Positions 54,694 to 63,528 of a stretch of DNA of 64,000 nt are shown here, piece by piece (within the stretch, counting starts at the first letter, position 1; each line of letters starts with the position of its first letter). The position numbers and the translations under genes are program-made. This stretch comes from UBA2357 sp046295975 (GTDB taxonomy: Bacteria > Pseudomonadota > Gammaproteobacteria > Burkholderiales > Rhodocyclaceae). Under the pieces are notes generated by a model. That model made no database searches. It saw only the letters and a program-made list of their open reading frames with translations, and was not told the origin of the DNA. The stretch spans positions 17,041 to 81,040 of the forward strand of contig JBKBMG010000022.1 of NCBI GenBank assembly GCA_046295975.1, given 5' to 3'.

Positions 54694-55077
54694 ATGGAAA
54701 AGACCGCCGCCCTGCAGGTATTCGAAGCGCTGTCGTCCGGGGTACGTCTGGATGTCTTCCGTTTGCTCGTGCGTGCCGGGCAGGCCGGGCGGGTGGCCGG
54801 CGAGATCGCCGAGCAACTGCAGTTGCCCGCGCCCAATCTGTCCTTCCATTTCAAGGCGCTGGTGCAGGCGGGCTTGCTCACGGTCGAGCAAGAGGGGCGC
54901 TTTCAGCGCTACCGCGCCAACATTCCGCTGATGCTGGAAACCATCGCCTTTCTCACCGAAAACTGCTGCGGCGACCGACCCGAAGAGTGCGCGGCGATGC
55001 GCCGGGCGGTGCCGGCGGCCGAACCCTTTCTCCCCGCCCTTGGGGGGCGCGGAACGACCACTACGGAGCCAACCTGA
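54694..55077 (+). CDS. ArsR-family repressor 2
   Basis: A 127-residue ArsR repressor (ALSSGVRLDVFRLLVRAG; recognition helix PAPNLSFHFKALVQAGLL). Arsenite ligands are probably in the C-terminal ENCCGDRPEEC, as in the class with C-terminal Cys pairs. It heads the rightward arsR-arsC-arsD-arsA operon, with arsC starting 2 bp after its stop and its own palindrome just upstream. Confidence 0.92.
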   Translation: MEKTAALQVFEALSSGVRLDVFRLLVRAGQAGRVAGEIAEQLQLPAPNLSFHFKALVQAGLLTVEQEGRFQRYRANIPLMLETIAFLTENCCGDRPEECAAMRRAVPAAEPFLPALGGRGTTTTEPT

Positions 55078-55079
55078 TC

Positions 55080-55559
55080 ATGAACGTGCTGTTCCTATGC
55101 ACCGGCAACTCATGCCGGTCCATTCTCGCCGAGGCCACCTTCAACGCGCTTGCCCCCGAGGGCATGCGCGCAATCAGTGCCGGCAGCCAGCCCGCGGGCT
55201 ACGTGCATCCACGCTCGCTGGCCTTGCTCGCGCGTGCAGGCATCGCCACCGAGGGGTATCACAGCAAGTCTTGGGACGCGTTGCCGGTGACCCCGGATGT
55301 GGTGATCACCGTATGTGCGAGTGCCGCCGGCGAAGCCTGCCCGGTGTATTTGTCGCCGGTGCCGCGCGCCCACTGGGGCGTGGACGACCCGGCCAAGGCC
55401 ACCGGCAGCGATGCCGAAATCGATGCCGCCTTCGTCAGCGCTTATCGCACCCTGCGCGCCCGCATCGAAGCCTTTCTGGCGCTGCCGCCGGATCTGGCCG
55501 AATCCGATCCCGCGCGTTTTCGCGCGGAACTGGCGCGCATCGGCGAAACCGTGTTCTGA
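55080..55559 (+). CDS. arsC: Arsenate reductase, low-molecular-weight phosphatase type
   Basis: A 159-residue enzyme that reduces arsenate to arsenite. The P-loop CTGNSCRS gives Cys7 and Arg13; two further Cys at 79 and 87 (TVCASAAGEAC) are placed for the thiol relay of thioredoxin-type ArsC. The spacing of eight is one more than in the S. aureus enzyme. It is in the operon between arsR and arsD. Confidence 0.9.
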   Translation: MNVLFLCTGNSCRSILAEATFNALAPEGMRAISAGSQPAGYVHPRSLALLARAGIATEGYHSKSWDALPVTPDVVITVCASAAGEACPVYLSPVPRAHWGVDDPAKATGSDAEIDAAFVSAYRTLRARIEAFLALPPDLAESDPARFRAELARIGETVF

Positions 55560-55664
55560 CGCGCGCCGCCGGCGGGCCTCGGAACTCAGGTTTCCGGTTC
55601 CAGGCTCCCGGTCCCAGGTTTCCGCTTCCAGCTTCAACCCATCATTTCATCCCGAGGACATGCC

Positions 55665-56018
55665 ATGAGCACCATCCAGATTTTCGACCCGGCCTTGTGC
55701 TGCAGCAGCGGCGTTTGCGGAACGGAGGTCGACCAGGCGCTGGTCACCGCCGCCGCCGACATCGACTGGGCCGTGCAGGCCGGGGCCGATCTGCAACGCT
55801 TCAACCTTGCCCAGCAACCTCTTGCCTTTGCCGAGAACCCCGTGGTCAAGGGCTTTCTCGAGCGCTCCGGGCAGGATGCGTTACCGCTGGTGCTGGTGGA
55901 TGGCGAGGTCGCGCTGGCCGGCCGCTACCCCAGCCGCGACGAACTCGCGCGCTGGGCCGGCATCGAGGCGGCCACGCTGAAGCCCGTGCAAAGCCAGTGC
56001 TGCGGCGGTTGCTGCTGA
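55665..56018 (+). CDS. arsD: Arsenic metallochaperone ArsD
   Basis: ArsD hands arsenite to ArsA. The 117-residue protein has the three key residues Cys12, Cys13 and Cys18 exactly as in E. coli ArsD (ALCCSSGVCG) and two C-terminal Cys pairs (QCCGGCC). A 105-bp gap with several imperfect CAGGTTTCCGGTTC-like repeats separates it from arsC. Confidence 0.95.
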   Translation: MSTIQIFDPALCCSSGVCGTEVDQALVTAAADIDWAVQAGADLQRFNLAQQPLAFAENPVVKGFLERSGQDALPLVLVDGEVALAGRYPSRDELARWAGIEAATLKPVQSQCCGGCC

Positions 56019-56036
56019 ACCACAGCGGAGCCCATC

Positions 56037-57830
56037 ATGCAGTTTCTCCAGCAGCCACCGCGTTACCTCTTTTTCACTGGCAAAGGCGGCGTCGGCAAAA
56101 CCTCGCTGGCCTGTGCCACCGCGGTTCAACTGGCGGCCAGCGGACGTAGCGTGCTGCTGGTGAGCACCGACCCGGCCTCCAACGTGGGGCAGGTGTTCGG
56201 CCAGGAGATTGGCAACCAGGTGACCGCGATCACCGCGGTGCCCGGCCTCTCCGCCCTGGAAATCGACCCCCAGGCCGCCGCCCGCGACTACCGTGACCGC
56301 ATCGTCGGGCCGGTGCGCGGCGTCTTGCCGGACGACGTGGTGCGTGGCATCGAAGAGCAACTCTCCGGCGCCTGCACCACCGAAATCGCCGCCTTCGACG
56401 AATTCACCGGCCTGCTCACGAATGGCGAGTTGACGCGCGGCTTCGATCACATCGTGTTCGACACCGCGCCCACCGGCCACACCATCCGCCTGCTGCAACT
56501 GCCCGGCGCGTGGAGCGGCTTTCTCGAAGCCAACCCGGATGGCGCATCCTGCCTGGGTCCCTTGTCCGGGCTCGAGAAGCAGCGCGAACGATACCGCGAG
56601 GCGGTCGCGGCCCTGGCCGATCCGGCGTGCACGCGGCTGATCCTGGTGGCGCGCGCGCAGGCATCCACCCTGCGTGAAGTCGCGCGCACCCACCGCGAGC
56701 TCGCCGACATTGGGCTGGTGCGACAGCATCTGGTGATCAACGGCGTGCTGCCCGAGGCCGAGGCCAGCAACGATCCGCTAGGCGCCGCAATCCTGCTGCG
56801 CGAGCAAGCCGCGCTGAACGCCTTGCCCGAAGCACTTGCCGGCCTGCCCAGCGACCGCGTGCCGCTCAAGCCGTTCAACCTCGTGGGGCTGGATGCATTG
56901 CGTGCACTGCTGGACCCCACCGCTGCCACGGTGGCCGGTGGCGACCCGGCAGTCGACCCCCTATCGCGACCGGCTTTGCCCGATCTCGCCGCACTGGTGG
57001 ATGACCTCGCCTCCGACGGCCACGGCCTGATCATGCTCATGGGCAAGGGCGGCGTGGGCAAGACCACGCTGGCCGCGGCAGTGGCGGTGGAACTCGCCAG
57101 CCGGGGCCTGCCGGTGCATCTCACCACCTCCGACCCCGCCGCCCATTTGTCGGAAACGCTGGCCGGCGAACTGCCCCAGCTGAGCGTGAGCCGTATCGAC
57201 CCACAGGCGGAAACCGAGCGCTACCGCCGGCACGTGCTTGAAACCAAGGGCAAGGATCTGGACGACCACGGCCGCGCCCTGCTTGAGGAGGATTTGCGCT
57301 CGCCCTGCACCGAGGAAATCGCGGTGTTCCAGGCCTTCTCGCGCGTCATCCGCGAAGCCGGACGCAAGTTCGTGGTCATGGACACCGCCCCCACCGGCCA
57401 CACCTTGCTGCTGCTCGATGCCACCGGCGCCTACCACCGCGAGATCGCCCGCCACATGGACAAGCGCGGGGTGGCGCACTACACCACGCCGATGATGCAA
57501 CTGCAGGACGCCCGCCAGACCAAGGTGCTGATCGTCACCCTGGCCGAAACCACCCCGGTGCTGGAGGCCGCCCGCCTGCAGGACGACCTGCGCCGCGCCG
57601 GCATTCAGCCATGGGCGTGGATCATCAACAACAGTCTGGCGGCCAGCACCCCTACCTCAACGCTGCTGGCCGACCGCGCCCGTCACGAATGGCCGCAGAT
57701 CGAGGCGGTGCAGCGCCAGCACGCCGCACGCGTGGCACTCGTGCCCATGCAGGCGGAAGAACCGGTCGGGGTCGAGAGGCTGCGCGCACTGGCGCGTGGG
57801 GCGACTGGATTACGCCGTTCAGCTTCTTGA
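56037..57830 (+). CDS. arsA: Arsenite-stimulated ATPase ArsA
   Basis: ArsA drives arsenite extrusion by the membrane carrier. The 597-residue protein has two homologous halves with P-loops FTGKGGVGKTS (about 15-25) and MGKGGVGKTTLA (about 337-348), DTAPTGHT motifs in both, and Cys in GACTTEIAAFDEF, GASCLGPL and SPCTEEIAVF, matching the As(III)-binding Cys113, 172 and 422 of E. coli. It is 18 bp after arsD. A terminator follows, and the carrier gene is on the opposite strand. Confidence 0.95.
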   Translation: MQFLQQPPRYLFFTGKGGVGKTSLACATAVQLAASGRSVLLVSTDPASNVGQVFGQEIGNQVTAITAVPGLSALEIDPQAAARDYRDRIVGPVRGVLPDDVVRGIEEQLSGACTTEIAAFDEFTGLLTNGELTRGFDHIVFDTAPTGHTIRLLQLPGAWSGFLEANPDGASCLGPLSGLEKQRERYREAVAALADPACTRLILVARAQASTLREVARTHRELADIGLVRQHLVINGVLPEAEASNDPLGAAILLREQAALNALPEALAGLPSDRVPLKPFNLVGLDALRALLDPTAATVAGGDPAVDPLSRPALPDLAALVDDLASDGHGLIMLMGKGGVGKTTLAAAVAVELASRGLPVHLTTSDPAAHLSETLAGELPQLSVSRIDPQAETERYRRHVLETKGKDLDDHGRALLEEDLRSPCTEEIAVFQAFSRVIREAGRKFVVMDTAPTGHTLLLLDATGAYHREIARHMDKRGVAHYTTPMMQLQDARQTKVLIVTLAETTPVLEAARLQDDLRRAGIQPWAWIINNSLAASTPTSTLLADRARHEWPQIEAVQRQHAARVALVPMQAEEPVGVERLRALARGATGLRRSAS

Positions 57831-57862
57831 GCGGGTAATCGCAGCCCGTTCCGGCAGTAAAA

Positions 57863-57892
57863 AAACAAGCCCCGCCGGAGCGGGGCTTGTTT
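57863..57892. terminator. Convergent terminator between arsA and acr3
   Basis: A 12-bp perfect stem AAACAAGCCCCG / CGGGGCTTGTTT with a 6-base loop and A/T runs on both sides. It should end both the rightward ars operon and the leftward arsR3-acr3 unit. Confidence 0.85.
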
Positions 57893-57947
57893 CGTCCAGG
57901 GCGAACCCTTTGGCGCGATGGACTACCTGGCGTAATGGACTGCCGGG

Positions 57948-59027
57948 TCAAGCCCGCGCGGGCACCTCCGCCGCCGGGAATTGGTTGCGGCTGCGGTTGG
58001 CGATGCGCACCAGCGCCAGCATCACCGGCACCTCCACCAGTACGCCCACCACCGTGGCAAGCGCCGCCCCCGACTGCAGGCCGAACAGCGCAATCGCAGC
58101 GGCGACTGCCAGCTCGAAGAAATTGCTCGCGCCAATCATCGCCCCCGGTGCCGCCACCGCATGCGGTACCCGCCACGCCTTGGCCCAGCCGTAGGCAATG
58201 AAGAAGATCAGGAAGGTCTGGATGATCAGCGGCACCGCGATCAGCACGATGTGCAGCGGGTTGTTCAGAATCACCTCGCCCTGGAAGGCGAACAGCAGCA
58301 CCAGCGTGACCAGCAGCGCGGCCGGCGTCACCGGGCCGATCAGGCGGCGGAACACCTTGTCGAACCACTCAATGCCATGCCGGCGGATCAACCACACCCG
58401 GGTTGCGTAGCCCGCACCCAGCGGAATCACGATGTACAACACCACCGACAGCGCCACCGTGTCCCACGGCACTGCAATGTCCGAAACGCCGAGCAGAAAG
58501 ACCACGATCGGCGCAAACGCAAACAACATGATCAGGTCGTTCACCGCCACCTGCACCAGCGTATAAGCCGCGTCGCCGCGCGTCAGGTAGCTCCACACGA
58601 ACACCATCGCAGTGCAGGGCGCCGCGCCCAGCAGAATGGCACCCGCCAGATACTCGCGCGCCAGCGGCTCGGGGATGAAAGGCTTGAACACCACCAGCAG
58701 GAAGAACCACGAGATCGCGAACATGGTGAAGGGCTTGATCAGCCAATTCACCGAGGTCGTGATCACCAGCCCCTTGGGCTGGCGGCGCACGCCCAGAATC
58801 GCGGCGAAATCGATCTGCACCATCATCGGGAAGATCATCGCCCAGATCAGCACCGCCACCGGCAGCGACACCTGCGCGTACTCCATCTTCGCCAGTGTGG
58901 CCGGCACCGCCGGCGCCAACTGCCCCAGCGCCACCCCGGCCACGATGCACAAGGCCACCCACAGGCTCAGATAGCGCTCGAAAAAACCCAGCCCGCCGGA
59001 AGCGGCCTCGTCCTGTCTGTCAGTCAT
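57948..59027 (-). CDS. acr3: Arsenite efflux permease, Acr3 family
   Basis: A 359-residue membrane carrier with ten hydrophobic segments and the Acr3 motifs MVQIDFAAILG, GAAPCTAMVFVWSYLTRGDA (with the essential Cys) and AVNDLIMLFAFAPIVVFLLGV. It exports arsenite alone or with ArsA. It lies 57 bp after the third arsR in a separate leftward unit, so the pump and its ATPase are under different repressors. Confidence 0.94.
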   Translation of the reverse strand: MTDRQDEAASGGLGFFERYLSLWVALCIVAGVALGQLAPAVPATLAKMEYAQVSLPVAVLIWAMIFPMMVQIDFAAILGVRRQPKGLVITTSVNWLIKPFTMFAISWFFLLVVFKPFIPEPLAREYLAGAILLGAAPCTAMVFVWSYLTRGDAAYTLVQVAVNDLIMLFAFAPIVVFLLGVSDIAVPWDTVALSVVLYIVIPLGAGYATRVWLIRRHGIEWFDKVFRRLIGPVTPAALLVTLVLLFAFQGEVILNNPLHIVLIAVPLIIQTFLIFFIAYGWAKAWRVPHAVAAPGAMIGASNFFELAVAAAIALFGLQSGAALATVVGVLVEVPVMLALVRIANRSRNQFPAAEVPARA

Positions 59028-59084
59028 GATTGATACTCAAAGTGGTGTTGATCGATCCGCCCGCAGCCCAGCAGGCGGCCCCGC

Positions 59085-59432
59085 TCATGCGCAGTAGAGC
59101 AGCGACGGCCGCGACGCCATCGTCGCCAGCCGCTCCCCGTCCTGGGCGTAGGGCTCGCAGCCGGCCTGGCCTTGCGCCGCTTCGCCCAGCACGCGCCGCG
59201 CCCAGTCCGGCAAGTCCTCGCGGATGCGGTAATGCACCCACTGCCCGCGCCGCTCGTCGGCCACCAGCCCGCCCTCGCGCAGCATCGCCAGATGCCGCGA
59301 AATCTTGGGCTGGGACATATCAAGCGCGTGGGTCAGCTCGCACACGCACAGCGACCGGTGGGCATGCAGCAGCAACACGCAGCGCAACCGGGTCGCATCG
59401 GAAAGCAGGCGGAACAAGTGGTCGGGACTCAT
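59085..59432 (-). CDS. ArsR-family repressor 3
   Basis: A 115-residue ArsR repressor with the classical alpha-3 metal site SLCVCELTHALDMSQ (Cys-Val-Cys) and recognition helix SQPKISRHLAMLREGGLV. ATG 59432 is chosen because the palindromic operator at 59454-59473 then sits just upstream; an in-frame ATG at 59453 would place the operator directly at the start codon. It controls acr3. Confidence 0.9.
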   Translation of the reverse strand: MSPDHLFRLLSDATRLRCVLLLHAHRSLCVCELTHALDMSQPKISRHLAMLREGGLVADERRGQWVHYRIREDLPDWARRVLGEAAQGQAGCEPYAQDGERLATMASRPSLLYCA

Positions 59433-59453
59433 GAGGCGCACTCTAGCAAACAT

Positions 59454-59473
59454 ATGGATATACGTATATCCAT
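59454..59473. promoter_or_regulatory. ArsR operator candidate before arsR 3
   Basis: ATGGATATACGTATATCCAT is a perfect 20-bp palindrome of the ATATACGTATAT type, followed by a T6 run. It is 21 bp upstream of the chosen arsR 3 start. Confidence 0.85.
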
Positions 59474-59499
59474 TTTTTCGGTGATTCAATGATCCGGTG

Positions 59500-59520
59500 A
59501 GGGCGTTGCCCGAACGCCCT
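59500..59520 (-). terminator. Hairpin after the methyltransferase gene
   Basis: AGGGCGTT and AACGCCCT form an 8-bp stem with a 5-base loop just past the stop of the frameshifted methyltransferase. No T run follows, so it is a weak terminator candidate. Confidence 0.5.
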
Positions 59521-59529
59521 GCGCCAGTT

Positions 59530-60269
59530 TCACTCTGTCTTAACGCACGTGAACACCGTGAACGCATCCTCGTCCGCGCCGTACTGCCCCTCATGCACCT
59601 CGAAGCCGGTTTCGTGCAGCACGCTTCGCCAGGTGTCGAGCGGGAAGATTCCCAGCGTCCAGCGATCGGTCTCGATGCTGAGCCGTCCGTGATCTCGAAT
59701 CAGGTACAGGATGGTGGCTTCGTAGTGTTCGTCCGTGGGGTCGGGGTCTCGTACACGTTCTCGACGAACACCACATCCAGCCCCGGGCGTGAGGCCGGGG
59801 TCGTCGTGGTCCTGTTCTGGATGAACGTCTCGGTCGTCACGTCGGGCGTGACGACCAGCACCCCACCGGGGGCAAGATGCGCATGCGCCGTGCGGATGGC
59901 CGCAGTGAAGTCCGCGAGGCAATTCATGTGCGAAATCGCATCGTCCATGAACACCGCGTCAAACGTCCTGCTCAGTTGGCAAGTGCGCATGTCGCCTTCA
60001 ACAAACGTGCATTCCGGGTTCAGCGTCTTCGCCTGTGCAAGCATGGTGGGGCTGAGATCGACGCCGGTCACATCGAACGTGCGCTTCAGGTTCAGCACGT
60101 TCTTGCCGCCCCCGCAGCCCATGTCGAGCAGGGTGGTCACCGGTCGCCTGGCGTGCTGGCGAATGCGCGCGGCAAGGTACTGGCAATAGGGTGCGTATTC
60201 CTCGGCGGCGTCGCCCCACATCGGCCACAGCCATGCCAGATCCGTGTAAAGGCGGCAGGTGTCGTTCAT
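59530..60269 (-). pseudogene. SAM-dependent methyltransferase with a frameshift
   Basis: Two frames together encode one class I methyltransferase of about 246 residues. The N-terminal part (from ATG 60269) has the SAM motif LLDMGCGGGKNVLNL, VTGVDLS and EGDMRTC. It goes out of frame at about 59750, after DVVFVENVY. The family-like sequence resumes in another frame as DPDPTDEHYEATILYL and ends at 59530. A GA duplication or one-base loss in TACGAGACCCCGACC explains it. It may be a true pseudogene or an error in the sequence. Lying beside the ars genes it could once have methylated an arsenical, but it lacks the ArsM Cys pattern I would expect. Confidence 0.8.
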
Positions 60270-60470
60270 GCGTTCCTCCAGTCGCGATCCGTACCCGGCA
60301 GGGCGGCGCAGGCGGACAACCGGCAGTCAAATGCCGTTCAGGCCGAGTCCCTGGATGGGCTCCGCGCAAGTCTGCCGAAGCCCGGCCGAAGGCGATGCCC
60401 AAAGTGCGCTTCGGCCGGAGTACACACTCGAGGTGAGCGGCGTCCCCTGTGTCCTCCCCGGGGCAGTCGC

Positions 60471-60986
60471 TCAACCGGCCTGACGCACATCGACCACGCG
60501 TATGTCGGGAATGCGGTGCAAGTCGTCGGCCGACAGGCGGAACACCGTGTTCGGTGTGCCGGCTGCCGCCCAGATCGGGTCCAGCGCCCACAGCGCCTGG
60601 TCCACCAGCACGGTCACCGCCCCCGCGTGACCCACCGGTGCCACCCCGCCAATCGCAAAGCCGGTGCGCTGGCGCACGAAATCAGCATCGGCGCGGCTCA
60701 CCTTCTCGCCCAGCAAGGCGGCGAGCTTCTTTTCGTCCACGCGGTCGGCACCGCTGGCGATCACCACAATGCAGGCATCCGACTGCTTGCCGCGAAACAC
60801 CACGGACTTCGCAATCTGCGCCACCTCGCAACCAATCGCCGCCGCCGCTTCCGCGCTGGTACGGGTAGAGGTACCGAATTCGACGATGTCGGAAGGCATG
60901 CCGAGCGCGCGCAAGGCGGCTTCAACGCGGGCGCGGGAGCTGACGGGGGTGAGGGGGGCGGGGGCAGGGGAGACGTCGGGGCTCAT
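60471..60986 (-). CDS. YbaK/EbsC-type aminoacyl-tRNA deacylase
   Basis: A 171-residue protein of the YbaK/ProX family, which removes wrong amino acids from tRNA. Visible are the N-terminal helix RVEAALRALGMPSDIVEFG, the conserved Lys in IAKSVVFRG and the loop IGGVAPVGH. ATG 60986 is chosen; ATG 61034 with AAGGGA upstream would add 16 residues. The N-terminal 15 residues are Pro/Ala-rich and not family-conserved. Confidence 0.88.
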   Translation of the reverse strand: MSPDVSPAPAPLTPVSSRARVEAALRALGMPSDIVEFGTSTRTSAEAAAAIGCEVAQIAKSVVFRGKQSDACIVVIASGADRVDEKKLAALLGEKVSRADADFVRQRTGFAIGGVAPVGHAGAVTVLVDQALWALDPIWAAAGTPNTVFRLSADDLHRIPDIRVVDVRQAG

Positions 60987-61273
60987 GGGGCAGCGCGGCA
61001 ACGGATGGAAAGGCGCAAGTGTATCGCGCGGCATGCGCGATCCCTTCAATCGCCTGTCGCTCGCCAGCCCGGGGCCTGGGCCGCGGATGTTTCCGGGCGG
61101 GCGGCGAGCAGGGCGCGCCACGCGATCGAAGGCAGGCCTCAATCGCGCGAAGTGTGACATTTGACCGGGATAATCCCGTTCGCCGCTCGGTATCATTCAT
61201 CCCGTTTGAACAAATGAGCATGCCCCAGGGTTGAACTGTTCATCCCGCCGGTCTGCCGGAGGTTCGCATACGG

Positions 61274-62257
61274 ATGGCTAGACGGCGTTACCGGAAGCGC
61301 GAGGAAGGTCTCATCGAGATCGCCATCCGTTCCGACTGGAAACTCTCCGCCGGCCTTGCCGCAGCCTGCCTCGTCGTGGGCATGCTGCTCATTCCCAGGT
61401 TCTTTGCCGGCAACGTCTTTGCCGGCCCGCTGGTGGGCGTATCGACCCCGCTTTCCGGCGTGCTTGCGCTCTGCTTTGCCGGCATCGCCCTCATCCGCTA
61501 CATCAAGCAGGCATCGGCCAGCGCCCTGGCTCACGTCGCTCGCGGCCACGCCAGCCCCGCCCGCCCGGATGGCCAGCATCACGCCCACCACGCCCAGGCC
61601 GGCAATCTCAGCGCTTTCACCGAAGCCATGACCACCTTCGCGCCGGCCATCCAGCCCGCCGCGCCCAAACCGGTCCCGCCCGCCCCACCACCGCGCCCCG
61701 AAAGCTGGTCGCTCGACGTCCTCGACCGCATCGAATGGAAGCGCTTCGTAGACCTCTGCTGCGCCTTCTACCGCGAAAAAGGCATCCGCGCCGAAACCAC
61801 CCGGCTGGGCGCGGACGGCGGCATCGACATCCACCTCTTCCAGGACGCGGCCGACCCCACCCGCGTTACGTCCATCGTCCAGTGCAAGGCCTGGAACAAG
61901 CTCGTCGGCGTCAAGGAAGTGCGCGAACTGCGCGGCGTCATGGCCCACCGGCAAGTCGATCGGGCCTTCTTCATGGCCCCCAACGGCTACACCGACGACG
62001 CCCGCGCCTTCGCATCCGAAAACCGCATCACCCTGCTAGACGGCAAACTCTTCCTCGCCATGCTGCAGCGCCTGCCCGAAGACGCCCGCCAGCGCCTGCT
62101 CGCGTTCGCCACCGAAGGCGACTGGACCACCCCCACCTGCCCCGGTTGCGGCGACCGCATGACCGCGCGCAGCAGCGCGCGGGGCGCGTTCTGGGGGTGT
62201 GTGCGATTTCCCAAGTGCAAAGGCACGCTGCCGATGCGCGCGTCCGCAAGATCATGA
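61274..62257 (+). CDS. Membrane-anchored Mrr-like restriction endonuclease with zinc ribbon
   Basis: A 327-residue protein with two membrane segments (about 24-44 and 58-76), a His/Ala/Pro-rich linker (about 85-140), an Mrr-cat nuclease domain (about 148-270) with GADGGIDIHLF and QCKAW, giving the Asp-Gln-Lys catalytic set, and a topoisomerase-type C4 zinc ribbon (CPGCGDRM...CVRFPKCKGT) at the end. Such proteins are thought to act on DNA near the membrane. GGAGG lies about 12 bases before ATG 61274. It is 13 bp upstream of the next gene. Confidence 0.85.
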   Translation: MARRRYRKREEGLIEIAIRSDWKLSAGLAAACLVVGMLLIPRFFAGNVFAGPLVGVSTPLSGVLALCFAGIALIRYIKQASASALAHVARGHASPARPDGQHHAHHAQAGNLSAFTEAMTTFAPAIQPAAPKPVPPAPPPRPESWSLDVLDRIEWKRFVDLCCAFYREKGIRAETTRLGADGGIDIHLFQDAADPTRVTSIVQCKAWNKLVGVKEVRELRGVMAHRQVDRAFFMAPNGYTDDARAFASENRITLLDGKLFLAMLQRLPEDARQRLLAFATEGDWTTPTCPGCGDRMTARSSARGAFWGCVRFPKCKGTLPMRASARS

Positions 62258-62270
62258 GGGGCGCCAATTC

Positions 62271-62867
62271 ATGACCACGACCAAACCGCAGCGCCTCGCC
62301 CCCTTCATCCTCACGGCAATCGTGGTGCTCGCCCTTGCGGCCGTCTCGACCTCGGTCACCGCGCAAACAATCTACCGCTGCGAACAAGGTGGGCAGGTGA
62401 CCTATACCGACGCCCCTTGCGACAACCCGCTCATTCAGCAAATCGGCGGCGCACCCACCGCTTCGCCCCCGACCGAGCAAACGGTCATCGGCGGCGGCGC
62501 CATCAACGCCTATGGCCCCTGGAGCGGCCAGGCGCAATACCAGATCAGGCATAGCGGCGTGCAGCCCGACGGCGCCCACTTCATGGCCTTCACGAAGCTC
62601 CTGATCGGGGAGGACGGCAAAGTCACCGGCTCAAGTCCCGAAAACAGCTGCCAGATCCTCGGCCTGGCCTCACCGACCCATATGCCGACTATGCTGAATC
62701 TGGACGTGACCTTGTCCAACTGCCCCGCCAAGCAGTTCAATCGCCGGTATTACGGAACCTTGTTTATGAATGCACGAAACCGGACGGCAGCATTGAATGT
62801 GCGGTCGTATCAGGTTGGTATTGGGCAGGTGGCAGCGGCGGAGATCAGGGCGACGCTTGCGCGATGA
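62271..62867 (+). CDS. Exported DUF4124-like protein
   Basis: A 198-residue protein with a signal peptide (APFILTAIVVLALAAVSTSVTAQ) followed by a DUF4124-type start IYRCEQGGQVTYTDAPC with a Cys pair. The remainder has two more Cys (NSCQIL and LSNCPAK) and no recognised domain. ATG 62271 follows GAGGGGCGCC. It may be co-transcribed with the upstream nuclease gene. The function is unknown. Confidence 0.78.
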   Translation: MTTTKPQRLAPFILTAIVVLALAAVSTSVTAQTIYRCEQGGQVTYTDAPCDNPLIQQIGGAPTASPPTEQTVIGGGAINAYGPWSGQAQYQIRHSGVQPDGAHFMAFTKLLIGEDGKVTGSSPENSCQILGLASPTHMPTMLNLDVTLSNCPAKQFNRRYYGTLFMNARNRTAALNVRSYQVGIGQVAAAEIRATLAR

Positions 62868-63176
62868 GGGGAGGGGGAGTTTCGCGGAAGGGTTGTTTGT
62901 GAGGCGGCAAATCGGAAGCGGTCGGTGACCGTTACATTACACTTGCGGAACGATAGTGCTCGTCTATGTTGAATCCATGAAATGGCGTCCGGCTCGTGCC
63001 GGTCGAAAGAGCGCAGTGAAAATTCGGCGCAGCAAGGCGACCTCCTCCACCTGTATGCGCTACGGTCGGTGAGTTTGCGCGTTGCCGGATTTGCCGCACT
63101 GTTAGTAGGAGAAAACGAGACTCCCAACACCGATAGGTTGCTGATTTATTTGGTCTACTCTGGAAAGATGGTGTCC
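62868..63176. other. Gene-free stretch left of the attI site
   Basis: This is where a divergent integron integrase gene would be expected, but neither strand encodes recombinase motifs here. GC drops relative to the genes to the left. A frame on the plus strand from 62982 runs into the attI site and is probably not coding. Confidence 0.65.
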
Positions 63177-63237
63177 GATGTTACGGAGCAGATGCGATGT
63201 TACGCAGCAGGGAAGTCTCCCTAAAACAAAGTTAGGG
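63177..63237 (+). other. Integron recombination site attI, class 1-like
   Basis: Compared with class 1 attI1 as I remember it, about 54 of 61 positions agree. Shared blocks are CGATGTTACGCAGCAGGG and CCCTAAAACAAAGTTAGG, covering the integrase-binding repeats and the crossover core GTTAGGG at 63231-63237. A cassette follows directly. No intI gene is next to it in this window. Confidence 0.85.
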
Positions 63238-63260
63238 CGCGCAGGGAGGTCCCTCGAGGT

Positions 63261-63518
63261 ATGTCAGTGAGCATCGATTGGGTTGATCGAGAGACGCTCG
63301 CTTATCGATCCGACGGACTTTCGGTGCTGGTCTGGGTCGACTTCGAGGCGGGCTTCTTCTCGCGAGGCCGCGTCGTGCACAAGGAGTCCATCAAGGATTG
63401 GCTGGATGAGATCCGTTCTGTGGTCAGGCCGGTCTCACCCGAAGAGCGCGACGTGATCCTTACGGCCGTAATAGCCCACTATGCAAACGAGGGGCGGGCA
63501 TGCACAGTGGTTCCCTAG
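63261..63518 (+). CDS. Gene-cassette protein of unknown function
   Basis: An 85-residue acidic protein (MSVSIDWVDRETLAYR start) encoded by the first cassette, beginning 24 bp after the attI core and ending 11 bp before its attC. The pattern IDWVDRETLAYRSDG is faintly like small immunity proteins found in cassettes, but this is a guess. Codon use is less GC-biased than in the chromosome, as expected for cassettes. Confidence 0.7.
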   Translation: MSVSIDWVDRETLAYRSDGLSVLVWVDFEAGFFSRGRVVHKESIKDWLDEIRSVVRPVSPEERDVILTAVIAHYANEGRACTVVP

Positions 63519-63528
63519 CATGTGCATG

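Noticed and set aside
59497..60189. A 230-codon plus-strand frame opposite the methyltransferase
   Set aside because: It is antisense to a recognisable, though frameshifted, SAM methyltransferase and has no motifs of its own.
62982..63224. An 80-codon plus-strand frame running into the attI site
   Set aside because: It has no convincing ribosome binding site and its end is made of attI sequence. It is more likely chance.
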